Positions 7,483 through 15,363 of a stretch of DNA of 64,000 bases are shown piece after piece. Source of the DNA: JBBDYG01 sp040901765 (lineage in GTDB: Bacteria > Planctomycetota > Planctomycetia > Pirellulales > Lacipirellulaceae); assembly GCA_040901765.1 (NCBI GenBank), contig JBBDYG010000124.1:164743-228742 (forward strand). The letters run 5' to 3'. A model generated the notes under the pieces. The model saw only the letters and a program-made list of their open reading frames with translations. It ran no database searches and was not told the DNA's origin. A program made the position numbers and the translations under genes. Each line of letters opens with the position of its first letter. The stretch's first letter is position 1.

Positions 7483-10400
7483 ATGGCAACGGTCAATCGG
7501 CCGATCGCGTCTGTTTCCGCCAAGAAGGCTTCTGTCGGCGCCGCCGACGCATCGTTTGATGGTCCCATTCCGATGAAACGCTTTCGTGGCCGGCTAAAAA
7601 TAGATTCCCAGTTTTGCCCCACCGACGTGGCCGACCCGTTCGACACCGTCAACTGGGAAATCCGCACGTCGCAGATCAAAGGCGAGAACGGCGAGGTGCT
7701 GTTCGAGCAGACCAACTGCGAGGTGCCGTCGTTCTGGACGCAGCTTGCGACGAACGTCATCTGCAGCAAGTACTTTTACGGCGAAGTCGGCACCCCCGAG
7801 CGCGAGTATAGCGTCCGGCAACTCGTCCATCGCGTGACGCGGACGATCACCGACTGGGGCCTCGCCGATGGCTACTTCGCCACGCCGGCCGACGGCGAGC
7901 GGTTCTACCGCGACCTGACTTGGCTCTGCCTCCATCAACACGGGGCGTTCAACTCGCCCGTGTGGTTCAACGTCGGGCTCTTCCACCAGTACGGCGTAAA
8001 AGGCGCCAAGTGCAACTGGCACTGGGACGCGGTCGCGCAGAAAGTCACACAGCCCGAGAACCCGTATGAGTACCCGCAAGGCAGCGCGTGCTTCATCCAA
8101 CACGTCAGCGACAACATGGAAGACATCATGCGCCTGGCCACCAGCGAGGCGATGCTGTTCAAGTTCGGCTCCGGCACGGGCACCGACCTGTCGACGCTCC
8201 GTTCGCACCGCGAGAAGCTAGCCGGCGGCGGACGCCCGAGCGGGCCGCTGTCGTTCATGCGGGTGTACGATCAAGTGGCCGCAGTAGTTAAATCGGGTGG
8301 AAAAACTCGCCGGGCGGCCAAGATGCAGTCGATCAAGGTCTGGCACCCCGACGTGATGGAGTTCATCGAGTGCAAGTGGAAGGAAGAGCAAAAGGCCCAA
8401 ACGCTGATCGCCAGCGGCAAGTACGAGGCGAACTTCAACGGCGAGGCCTACAGCTCGATCATGTTCCAAAACGCGAACCTTTCGGTCCGCGTCACCGATG
8501 ATTTCATGACGGCCATCGAGAAGGGCCAGGACTGGACGACCCACTGGGTCACCGATCCCAAGAAGGCCGGCCCGACTTACCCCGCGAAGAAAATTCTCGA
8601 CCGCATGGCCGAGTGCGCCTGGCACTGCGGCGACCCCGGCGTGCAGTACGACACGACGATTAACCGCTGGCACACGTGCCCCAATAGCGGCAGGATCAAT
8701 GCCAGTAATCCGTGCGTGACGGGCGATACGCTCGTGGCGACGAGTGAAGGCTTCCGTCGCATTGATTCGCTCGTCGGTGAATCGGCGGAGATTATCAGTG
8801 GTCACGGCAGAAAGGTGTGGGTCGATCGCATCTTCCCAACGGGCCGTAAACCAGTGTTCGAGCTGCGGACGCGGGCTGGCTATCACGTGCGCCTGACGGC
8901 GGACCATCGCGTGTGGACCGAGAACCGGGGCGACGTACCGGCCGCGGAGCTGACGATTGATGACGTGGTGCGCTTGGAGCGGCCGGGCTTTGGTAACGAT
9001 TTCTTGCCGTCGAGCTTCGCCGAGTTGATGGGCGCCGCGGTCGGGGACGGAGGCGTCGTGCGGCAGAGCAACGGAAGTATGAATTTCATCGTCACGCGCC
9101 GCTCGCTGGAACCGCTTGTGGCCGACCGGCTCGAGCAAGGAATCGAGCAGTGCCAACGATGGCTTCATGAGGAAGCAGAGCCGAATATACGGGAAACCAC
9201 CTACCAAACCACAGTTACACGGTCGATTGGCTCACCGCAGGCCGTGGCCGCCAAGATGGCTCAGTATGCGGATATTCAAGCCGACGCCGTCAAGACGCGA
9301 TTCGATGACCTGGTCTTCAACTTGGACAAGCCTACGCAGGCAGCGATTCTGCGAGGCTTTTTTGCCGTCCACGGTAATGTGTTCAACCACGGCGAAGAGT
9401 CGCAATTTGTGTCGCTCGATTGTGCGAGCCTGCCGTTGCTCGAACAGGTGCAGTTGCTGCTTCTAGGTTTCGGCGTTCGGTCGATCTTAGGCCGATGCCG
9501 TCGAGCGTTGGGGCAGGTAATCACCGTATCACCAGGCCAAGGCGAAGTGGATGCAAGTTTAGTAGCGCAGAGTCATTCGTTGCGCATTGTGCGTGAATCG
9601 CGGGTGCAATTCGAAGAGCAGATCGGATTCATGCCTGAGAGCAAGAAGGCGGATCAGCTTGCGGCATTGAACCGCGATGTGCCCGCTGCCGCTGACCCGC
9701 TGTTCGACCGCGTCGGCCGGCTGGATCCTTGCGGCGAGGAGGACGTCTTCGACCTTACCGAACCGGTTACGCATCACTTCGTCGCCAATGGCATTGTGGT
9801 TCACAATTGCTCGGAGTACATGTTCCTCGACGACACGGCCTGCAATCTCGCAAGCATCAATTTGATGAAGTACCGGGAGCCGGATGGCACGTTCGACGCC
9901 GACGGGTTTACGGCGGCGTGCCGGCTGTACTTCATCGCGCAGGAAATTCTGGTCGATCACGCGAGCTACCCGACGCACGACATTGCGCGGAATAGCCATC
10001 TGTTCCGGCCGCTGGGGCTGGGGTACTCGAATCTGGGCAGCCTGCTGATGACGGCGGGTATGCCCTACGATTCCGACGCCGGTCGCGGCGTGTGTGGTGC
10101 GGTGACGGCCCTGTTGCACGGGGCGGCCAACCTGACTAGCGCCGAGCTTTCCGAAGCGGTCGGGCCGTTCGACGAATACGACAAGAATCGCGAGCCAATG
10201 CTCGGCGTGATGCAGATGCACCGCGACGCGGTCGAGCAGATCAACCCCGAGTGCCCCGAGAATCTGCGCGATGCGGCGCGGAAGCTGTGGGATGAAGTCC
10301 TCGTGGCAGGCCGCGCGCATGGGTATCGCAACGCGCAAGCAACGGTGCTCGCGCCGACCGGCACGATCAGCTTCATGATGGATTGCGACACGACCGGCAT

Positions 10401-11706
10401 CGAGCCGGACATCGCGCTGGTGAAGTACAAGCAACTCGCCGGCGGCGGGATGCTGAAGATCGTCAACCAAACCGTGCCGCTCACGCTCAAGACCTTGGGC
10501 TACGACCAACCGGAAATCGAATCGATCCTCGCGCACATCGATCGCGAAGACACGATCGAAGGCGCGGCGGACCTCAAGCCGGAGCACCTGCCGGTGTTCG
10601 ATTGTGCGTTCACGCCGCGCAACGGCACGCGGTCGATCGCCTGGCCCGCACACGTGACGATGATGGCCGCGGCACAGCCGTTTCTCTCGGGGGCGATCTC
10701 CAAGACCGTGAACATGCCGCGCGAGACGACTCCCGAGGAAATTGGCCAGGCCTATTTCGACGGCTGGAAGCTGGGCCTCAAGGCGCTCGCCATTTATCGC
10801 GACGGCTCAAAGGACAGCCAGCCGCTGAACACGGGGCTTTCCGGCGACAAATCGAAGGCTGAAGGCGGCATCCCCAAGCCGCGTCGCGAGCGGCTCCCCG
10901 ACACGCGGCAATCGGTGACCCACAAATTCAGCATCGTGGGCCACGAAGGCTACATCACTGTGGGTCTCTATCCCGACGGTCGGCCGGGCGAGTTGTTCAT
11001 CACGATGGCCAAGGAAGGGAGCACCATCGGCGGCTTGATGGACGCCTTCGGCACGGCGGTGTCGATGAGCCTGCAGTATGGCGTGCCGCTCGAGGATTAC
11101 GTCCGCAAGTTTTCGCACATGCGGTTCGAGCCGCAAGGCCACACGAAGAACCCCGACATCCGCATCGCCAAGAGCCTGATCGACTACATTTTCCGCTGGC
11201 TCGGCATCACGTTCCTGCCCGGCTTCCGCGAAGCGAGCCTGGGTTTGGCGGAGGGGACAGGGGAAAGTGGTCAGGGGCCAGTGGTCAGTGGTCAGGAGAC
11301 AGGAAGGACCGTTAGCGTCGCCGACACGGGCGACACGACGGAAAGCGGAAAGCCACCCAGAGGGTACCCGGCGGAAAGCGGAGAGGGAAAAGCGGTAGAA
11401 CAATCCGCAATCCGCAATCCACATTCCGCAATCGCCGTAGCCCCCAGTCCCCAGCCCCCAGCCCCTTCTGCGAAGCAGAACGGTCACACCAACGGCCACC
11501 ACGCCAGCGCCAGCGGCAGTAGCCCGACGCTGCTCGAACGGGCCGGGGTGATGCTCTCGAAAGACATCGCCACGACCGCCCGCAGCGAACAGTTCGCCGG
11601 TTTCCAAACCGACGCCCCGTCGTGCGATAACTGCGGCATGATTACCGTCCGCAATGGAAATTGCTATCTGTGCCACAACTGTGGGAACAGCATGGGATGC
11701 AGTTAA
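7483..11706 (+). CDS. nrdJ: Vitamin B12-dependent ribonucleoside-diphosphate reductase, class II, with intein
   Basis: The 1407-residue precursor reduces ribonucleotides to deoxyribonucleotides using adenosylcobalamin, so it needs no oxygen-dependent NrdB partner. Recognisable stretches are NSPVWFNVGL, KFGSGTGTDLSTLR, the active-site NPCSEY and ATVLAPTGTISFMMDCDTTG. A C-terminal cysteine cluster (CDNCGM, CYLCHNCGNSMGCS) matches the redox tail of the long NrdJ form. An intein of 365 residues splits NPC/SEY; without it the protein is about 1042 residues. Just before the cysteine tail, residues about 1257-1328 are a low-complexity linker built from heptamer repeats. The ATG at 7483 follows a strong GGAGG at 7471-7475. 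Confidence 0.95.
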   Translation: MATVNRPIASVSAKKASVGAADASFDGPIPMKRFRGRLKIDSQFCPTDVADPFDTVNWEIRTSQIKGENGEVLFEQTNCEVPSFWTQLATNVICSKYFYGEVGTPEREYSVRQLVHRVTRTITDWGLADGYFATPADGERFYRDLTWLCLHQHGAFNSPVWFNVGLFHQYGVKGAKCNWHWDAVAQKVTQPENPYEYPQGSACFIQHVSDNMEDIMRLATSEAMLFKFGSGTGTDLSTLRSHREKLAGGGRPSGPLSFMRVYDQVAAVVKSGGKTRRAAKMQSIKVWHPDVMEFIECKWKEEQKAQTLIASGKYEANFNGEAYSSIMFQNANLSVRVTDDFMTAIEKGQDWTTHWVTDPKKAGPTYPAKKILDRMAECAWHCGDPGVQYDTTINRWHTCPNSGRINASNPCVTGDTLVATSEGFRRIDSLVGESAEIISGHGRKVWVDRIFPTGRKPVFELRTRAGYHVRLTADHRVWTENRGDVPAAELTIDDVVRLERPGFGNDFLPSSFAELMGAAVGDGGVVRQSNGSMNFIVTRRSLEPLVADRLEQGIEQCQRWLHEEAEPNIRETTYQTTVTRSIGSPQAVAAKMAQYADIQADAVKTRFDDLVFNLDKPTQAAILRGFFAVHGNVFNHGEESQFVSLDCASLPLLEQVQLLLLGFGVRSILGRCRRALGQVITVSPGQGEVDASLVAQSHSLRIVRESRVQFEEQIGFMPESKKADQLAALNRDVPAAADPLFDRVGRLDPCGEEDVFDLTEPVTHHFVANGIVVHNCSEYMFLDDTACNLASINLMKYREPDGTFDADGFTAACRLYFIAQEILVDHASYPTHDIARNSHLFRPLGLGYSNLGSLLMTAGMPYDSDAGRGVCGAVTALLHGAANLTSAELSEAVGPFDEYDKNREPMLGVMQMHRDAVEQINPECPENLRDAARKLWDEVLVAGRAHGYRNAQATVLAPTGTISFMMDCDTTGIEPDIALVKYKQLAGGGMLKIVNQTVPLTLKTLGYDQPEIESILAHIDREDTIEGAADLKPEHLPVFDCAFTPRNGTRSIAWPAHVTMMAAAQPFLSGAISKTVNMPRETTPEEIGQAYFDGWKLGLKALAIYRDGSKDSQPLNTGLSGDKSKAEGGIPKPRRERLPDTRQSVTHKFSIVGHEGYITVGLYPDGRPGELFITMAKEGSTIGGLMDAFGTAVSMSLQYGVPLEDYVRKFSHMRFEPQGHTKNPDIRIAKSLIDYIFRWLGITFLPGFREASLGLAEGTGESGQGPVVSGQETGRTVSVADTGDTTESGKPPRGYPAESGEGKAVEQSAIRNPHSAIAVAPSPQPPAPSAKQNGHTNGHHASASGSSPTLLERAGVMLSKDIATTARSEQFAGFQTDAPSCDNCGMITVRNGNCYLCHNCGNSMGCS
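8713..9807 (+). mobile_element. Intein in NrdJ with a degenerate LAGLIDADG homing endonuclease
   Basis: The intein covers NrdJ residues 411-775. It starts with cysteine in CVTGDTLVATSEGF (block A), has the TxxH motif as LTADHRV (block B), and ends VTHHFVANGIVVHN followed by the extein cysteine of CSEY. All residues needed for class 1 protein splicing are therefore present. The central domain shows two dodecapeptide-like motifs: FAELMGAAVGDGGV (codons from 9013), which keeps the acidic residue before the last glycine, and ILRGFFAVHGNV (codons from 9346), where the expected D-A-D-G reads A-V-H-G. Loss of the second acid predicts an endonuclease that no longer cuts. Insertion into a conserved RNR active site is typical for inteins. 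Confidence 0.9.
11251..11468. repeat. Heptamer-periodic tracts translated inside nrdJ
   Basis: Three different heptamer runs occur in frame: AGTGGTC-type (11267-11297), AATCCGC-type (11401-11432) and CCCCAGT-type (11440-11464). They code for a linker with the phrases VVSGQ, SAIRNPHSAI and APSPQPP, placed between the RNR body and the zinc-finger-like tail. Unrelated genes and spacers in this window carry the same heptamers, so the tract is inserted repeat DNA, not conserved protein. Confidence 0.75.
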
Positions 11707-11918
11707 AGAAGCGATGAACGATGAGTGATAAACGATAAGCAACGCAAGCTCAGTGAGCCGCGTCATCCCTGACCGCGGCGAGTGAGGCCTCCCTCGACGG
11801 GTGCCGGCGCGCTATCTTTCCCCCCTTTGCGCGTCGGTGCCCGTCTTTTCTGCGCGCCGCATGCAGAAATGGTGGAAGCAACTCCGCTCGTTCCGCAAGA
11901 GTTTTGATATATTCTTTA

Positions 11919-12128
11919 TCCTGGAGGGATAGCAGCCATTAGCCGATGGTCGCGAAGCGCACCACCGGATCGCGAACCTGCAGTGAACGACCCCGGCAGG
12001 GGTCGCAGCGATTTGACATGAAAAGCTGCTGGCACACCCTCCGGGGTGCTTGCTGCTGCCATCCGTATTTCCGGCGGTGGCGCTTGCGCTGACCGCCGGC
12101 TAATAGCTGTCAAGCCTTCGGCTTGAGG
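11919..12128. repeat. REP-type doublet: family A arm plus inverted family B arm
   Basis: The left half (11919-12010) is the A arm: AGCAGCCATTAGCC, GGTCGCGAAGCGCACCACC and ACCCCGGCAGGGGT. The right half (12030-12128) is an inverted B arm: CACCCTCCGGGGTG, GGCGGTGGCGC / GCGCTGACCGCC, and CAAGCCTTCGGCTTG. This occupies most of the gap between nrdJ and the M50 protease gene (11707-12203). The remaining part, 11707-11918, holds only a short AACGATGAGTG-type run and no gene. Confidence 0.75.
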
Positions 12129-12157
12129 AACACAACCGAACATTGCCGTCAGCTTTC

Positions 12158-12185
12158 AGCCAGAAGAGGATTATCCTCTCTGGCT
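12158..12185. terminator. Hairpin just downstream of the M50 protease gene
   Basis: AGCCAGAAGAGGAT pairs with ATCCTCTCTGGCT across a one-base loop, with one bulge. It lies 18 bp past the stop of the minus-strand protease gene, where a terminator would be placed, but no T-run follows. It could equally be a member of the repeat population. Confidence 0.4.
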
Positions 12186-12203
12186 AAACAGCTAACGGCT
12201 TCT

Positions 12204-13277
12204 CTACTGCCGCAACCCCAGTAGCGGAAAACAAATAATCGGTATCCCCAGCGACCAGACGCCGATCATCCATCGCCAGTTGTCGAGTTCCACCGAGTCG
12301 TCGGAAGTTGGCGGGTGATCGATGCCCATCAGGATTACGAGAATCAGCATCGGCGTCCAAATGGCGGCTTGTTCCAAGTTGAGCACGACGTAGAGGATCG
12401 CGATGATCACAAACGCCCGCGCGATTTTGTGGGCGTCCTTGCCGAATAGGCCGTAGATCGTGTGCCCGCCGTCGAGTTGACTGATCGGGAGCATGTTGAG
12501 GCCGGTGATGAGCATGCCGACCCAGCCGGCCATAAAGAACGGGTTCACCTGCGAGATGCCGACCCACGACTGCTCGGCCCACTGCGGATGCAGGTAGGAG
12601 AGCATCCATTGCACGATGAGCGGGTTGTAAAGTTGAATTTCATTCGGTTCGGGAGGTCGCGCTAAGTCGAGTCGCTGGACTCCGATCCACAGGATGGGGA
12701 CCGCGACCACGAGGCCCGCCAGCGGACCAGCTATTCCGATATCGAAAATCTGTTTGCGGTTGGCGCGCAGGCCGTCCATGCCGATCACCGCGCCCATCGT
12801 GCCAATGGCATTGAACGGTACGGGGATGCAGAGCGGATAGCTGGCAGGAATGTGGTGCCGCAGCGTTTGAATGAAATGGCCCATCTCGTGGGTAAGCAGT
12901 ATGGCCAGCACGGCCCCCATGTAGGTCAGCCCCTGCTGCCAATTGGCCGTAATGACGCGCATCATCTCGCCGACGGTCGACATGTAATCGACGGGCCGCC
13001 AATCGGCCGCCCCAACCCAAAAGGTCGACAGACAGGTGGCCACAAACAGCACGATCGACAGGTTGCGACGACGCTCGGGTTGCCGCTGCGAGTCGATGCG
13101 AGGATCGATGTCGGAGGCCCGCAGCTCGCGGCCTTCGACCAGATCGAGATGCTGTCCGGGCTGCGAATCGGCTGGCATCGGCCGTGGCGGAACGACCGGT
13201 ACCGATTGCGGTGTATCGGCATCGGACCGAGGCGGTTCGATCAGCGGCGGATCGTCGGGCAAAGCGGGTATTTTCAT
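12204..13277 (-). CDS. Site-2 protease family (M50) membrane metallopeptidase
   Basis: This 357-residue integral membrane protein has a proline-rich cytosolic head (about 75 residues) followed by several hydrophobic helices. The zinc motif HEMGH lies at residues 130-134, and the second motif is QLDGGHTIYGL. The arrangement (HExxH in an early helix, GPLAG, then LDGGH) resembles the EGY/Sre2-like branch of site-2 proteases. The family cleaves transmembrane substrates in regulated intramembrane proteolysis; the substrate here is unknown. ATG at 13277 is preferred; the in-frame TTG at 13313 would only add 12 atypical residues. It stands alone, 173 bp downstream of the HDOD gene. Confidence 0.85.
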   Translation of the reverse strand: MKIPALPDDPPLIEPPRSDADTPQSVPVVPPRPMPADSQPGQHLDLVEGRELRASDIDPRIDSQRQPERRRNLSIVLFVATCLSTFWVGAADWRPVDYMSTVGEMMRVITANWQQGLTYMGAVLAILLTHEMGHFIQTLRHHIPASYPLCIPVPFNAIGTMGAVIGMDGLRANRKQIFDIGIAGPLAGLVVAVPILWIGVQRLDLARPPEPNEIQLYNPLIVQWMLSYLHPQWAEQSWVGISQVNPFFMAGWVGMLITGLNMLPISQLDGGHTIYGLFGKDAHKIARAFVIIAILYVVLNLEQAAIWTPMLILVILMGIDHPPTSDDSVELDNWRWMIGVWSLGIPIICFPLLGLRQ

Positions 13278-13328
13278 GTGGGAATCGTAGCACACCGCCC
13301 CCCACCCGGCCAATCGCGGGAGAAGCGG

Positions 13329-13446
13329 GCAGAGGGCAGTAGGCAGTGAAGATTCTTTTCGTTCGATCTTTTTTTACTGCCGTCTGCCTACTGCCCTCTG
13401 CCTACTCCTTCCACACTGCCATCTGCCTACTGCCCTTTGCCTACTC
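13329..13446. repeat. Heptamer repeats CTGCCTA/CTGCCCT in inverted orientation
   Basis: GGGCAGAGGGCAGTAGGCAG (13329-13348) is followed by inverted runs of CTGCCTACTGCCCT at 13380-13446. They fill the short spacer between the M50 and HDOD genes. The same heptamer is translated inside the RNase HII-like gene at 25184-25213. Confidence 0.7.
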
Positions 13447-13450
13447 CTCT

Positions 13451-15076
13451 TCAGAACACCTCAATGCTCTTCACCGCGCTGCCGCCGCACGATCGAGCGG
13501 CGGCCAGGCAGCCCTCGGCGCCCGACAGCAGCGATTCGACGTCGAAGTTCTTGGCAATGTGGGTGGCGTTGGCCACACCTGCATACACTAGCGGCGAACG
13601 TTTCTGCCCCGGCGGCCAGTCCTGAAACGACTCGCGGCGGCAGATATCGATCAACCGTCGAGCGAGACTCACCGCCTCGTGCCGATCGCAGTCGGTAAGA
13701 ATCACCGCGGTGAGCGTGGCCCCGAGCGGTTCGCAAGTCGTTTGCGGAAACTCGAGCGCCGCACATGCCCGTTCAAATGCTGCCCGTAGCCGCGCGGCAA
13801 GCTCTTTAGTTGCTGGTCTTGGATAATCGGCACCATTCGTATCGAACAATAACAAGCTCAGCTCCGTGCGGCGGACGCGGCATTCAATTGCAGACTGTTG
13901 AAGCTCGTTTGTGAGAAATGAAACCGAGACCGGCGCGAACACTGCATCGTTGTTAAACCGCTTTTTCGATTCGTGCGGCGCGTCGGGCCGACCGTGGCTC
14001 TTTCGTAGCTCCATTGCGCGATCGCGGTTCTCCAAAAAGTGCCGCAGCGCGGTCCCCAATTCAACCGACTCGGCGAGCAGGGCATCGCATACCTCGCCTT
14101 CATCGCGCGACATGGCAAGTTCGGCCGCCGCTTCTTCGGTCACCAAAGCCAATCGCGCGTGCGCATCCACGAGAATCTGGCAGTAATCGCGGTCGGTCTC
14201 CAGTTCGAGCGACATCGCGCGGGCCAGTTCATCGACTTGCGGCTGCAGTTCGGCGACCACTTCGGTAAGTTGCGCCCGCGTCATCTTGCAGTAAGCCGCG
14301 CCGGCAGCAAGCAGGTCGGGAAGCACTGCCAGTTGCCGCTCACCGACCAGCGAGGTGAGCAGATCAGCCAGATGTAACATCTGCGGCAGCTCCCCTTCGG
14401 CCGCTTGAAGCCGCGCCAGCCGCAACGTCTGAGGCCGCATGCGAATCGCCTCCACGATTCGCAACGGCAATCGCCATTTGCGAAGCAGCTCGGCGCTCAG
14501 CTCGCGATGATTGAATCCGAGGGACTCGCGCTCCAGTTCTTCGAGGCTACGGTGTTCCTCTTCGACCCGTTCCGAAAAGCGGGCGTAGGGCGGTCCCAGT
14601 TCCCGCAGCAATACTAAGAAACCCACTTCGGCCAGCAGGGCCGCAATGAATGGCTCGTCGCCGGGGTGCGTCCATAGCCGTTCCGACAGCATTCGTGCCG
14701 CCACGGCCCGCGTCAGGTTGCGCGTCCAATACCGCCGAAGTTGGTCGCCGGCAAGGCTCGCCGTCAATTTGTCCGGCAAACTGAATCCGAGAACGAGCAT
14801 CCGCAGTGGCTTCGCGCCCAATAGGGCGACCGCTTGATGCAGATTGCTCACTTGACCGCTAAGGCCAAACACCGGGCTGTTCACCACCCGCAGAATCTTA
14901 GCGGTTAACCCCGGATCGCGTTCGGCGCATTCGGTCAGCGCGCCCGCGTCGATCTGGTCGTTGGCCGAAAGCCGAAGCACTTCCAGCGCCACGGTCGGCA
15001 AGCTGTACAGCGATGAGGTCTGCGCGACGAGTTTCTCGAGCGGACTTCCATCGATGTTCATCGTTTGCGCATCCAT
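13451..15076 (-). CDS. HDOD-domain signalling protein with a degenerate GGDEF-like C terminus
   Basis: This 541-residue cytoplasmic protein opens with an HDOD domain: LPTVALEVLRLS, DPGLTAKILRVVNSPVFGL and VALLGAKPLRMLVLG, followed by the helical core through about residue 270. HDOD domains are catalytically dead relatives of HD phosphohydrolases found in bacterial signalling. The last 170 residues (ELSLLLFDTNGADYP, then a stretch around YAGVANATHIAKNFD and EGCLAAARSCGG) follow the outline of a GGDEF domain but lack the GG(D/E)EF signature, so no cyclase activity is expected. No receiver domain is attached. The ATG at 15076 encodes MDAQTMNIDG. Confidence 0.8.
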   Translation of the reverse strand: MDAQTMNIDGSPLEKLVAQTSSLYSLPTVALEVLRLSANDQIDAGALTECAERDPGLTAKILRVVNSPVFGLSGQVSNLHQAVALLGAKPLRMLVLGFSLPDKLTASLAGDQLRRYWTRNLTRAVAARMLSERLWTHPGDEPFIAALLAEVGFLVLLRELGPPYARFSERVEEEHRSLEELERESLGFNHRELSAELLRKWRLPLRIVEAIRMRPQTLRLARLQAAEGELPQMLHLADLLTSLVGERQLAVLPDLLAAGAAYCKMTRAQLTEVVAELQPQVDELARAMSLELETDRDYCQILVDAHARLALVTEEAAAELAMSRDEGEVCDALLAESVELGTALRHFLENRDRAMELRKSHGRPDAPHESKKRFNNDAVFAPVSVSFLTNELQQSAIECRVRRTELSLLLFDTNGADYPRPATKELAARLRAAFERACAALEFPQTTCEPLGATLTAVILTDCDRHEAVSLARRLIDICRRESFQDWPPGQKRSPLVYAGVANATHIAKNFDVESLLSGAEGCLAAARSCGGSAVKSIEVF

Positions 15077-15255
15077 AAACCAAACGATACGTTAGCGCCC
15101 CCGGCAAGGACGGCCGACGACGGAAAGCATTCGCATCCGCCTTGAAATTCCGATGAAATCTAGCTTACGCCGACGCCGAACGGCTCAAAACGTCCCACCG
15201 CTTCGTGCTAGCACAGTCCGTACAAACGCGCCAACGCGCCGGCCTTTCCGCTTCC

Positions 15256-15288
15256 CATCTAGGGCCAGCGGCACCGACGGTTTACAAT
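15256..15288 (+). promoter_or_regulatory. Candidate promoter CATCTAGGGCC-N16-TACAAT
   Basis: CATCTAGGGCC (15256-15266), 16 bp, then TACAAT (15283-15288), 75 bp before the start of the Ycf48-like gene. The same arrangement with identical spacing and a shared CCGAC in the spacer lies at 49027-49059 before marC. The repetition in front of two unrelated genes is the evidence; which sigma factor would read it is unknown. Confidence 0.4.
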
Positions 15289-15294
15289 CCGCGT

Positions 15295-15350
15295 AGCCGC
15301 GACACCATGTGTCGCATGGCCGTGTCGCACGTGGTGCGACGGCTCACGCG
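15295..15350. repeat. Pair of short hairpins before the Ycf48-like gene
   Basis: GCCGCGACACCATGTGTCGC and GCCGTGTCGCACGTGGTGCG form two related hairpins directly upstream of the ribosome binding site at 15352-15358. They may sit in the mRNA leader and affect translation, or be REP-like debris. Confidence 0.4.
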
Positions 15351-15363
15351 CAAGGAAGCCAAC

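Noticed and set aside
15205..15363. Longer N terminus for the Ycf48-like protein
   Set aside because: It would run through hairpins and a promoter-like element and mask the signal peptide starting at 15364.
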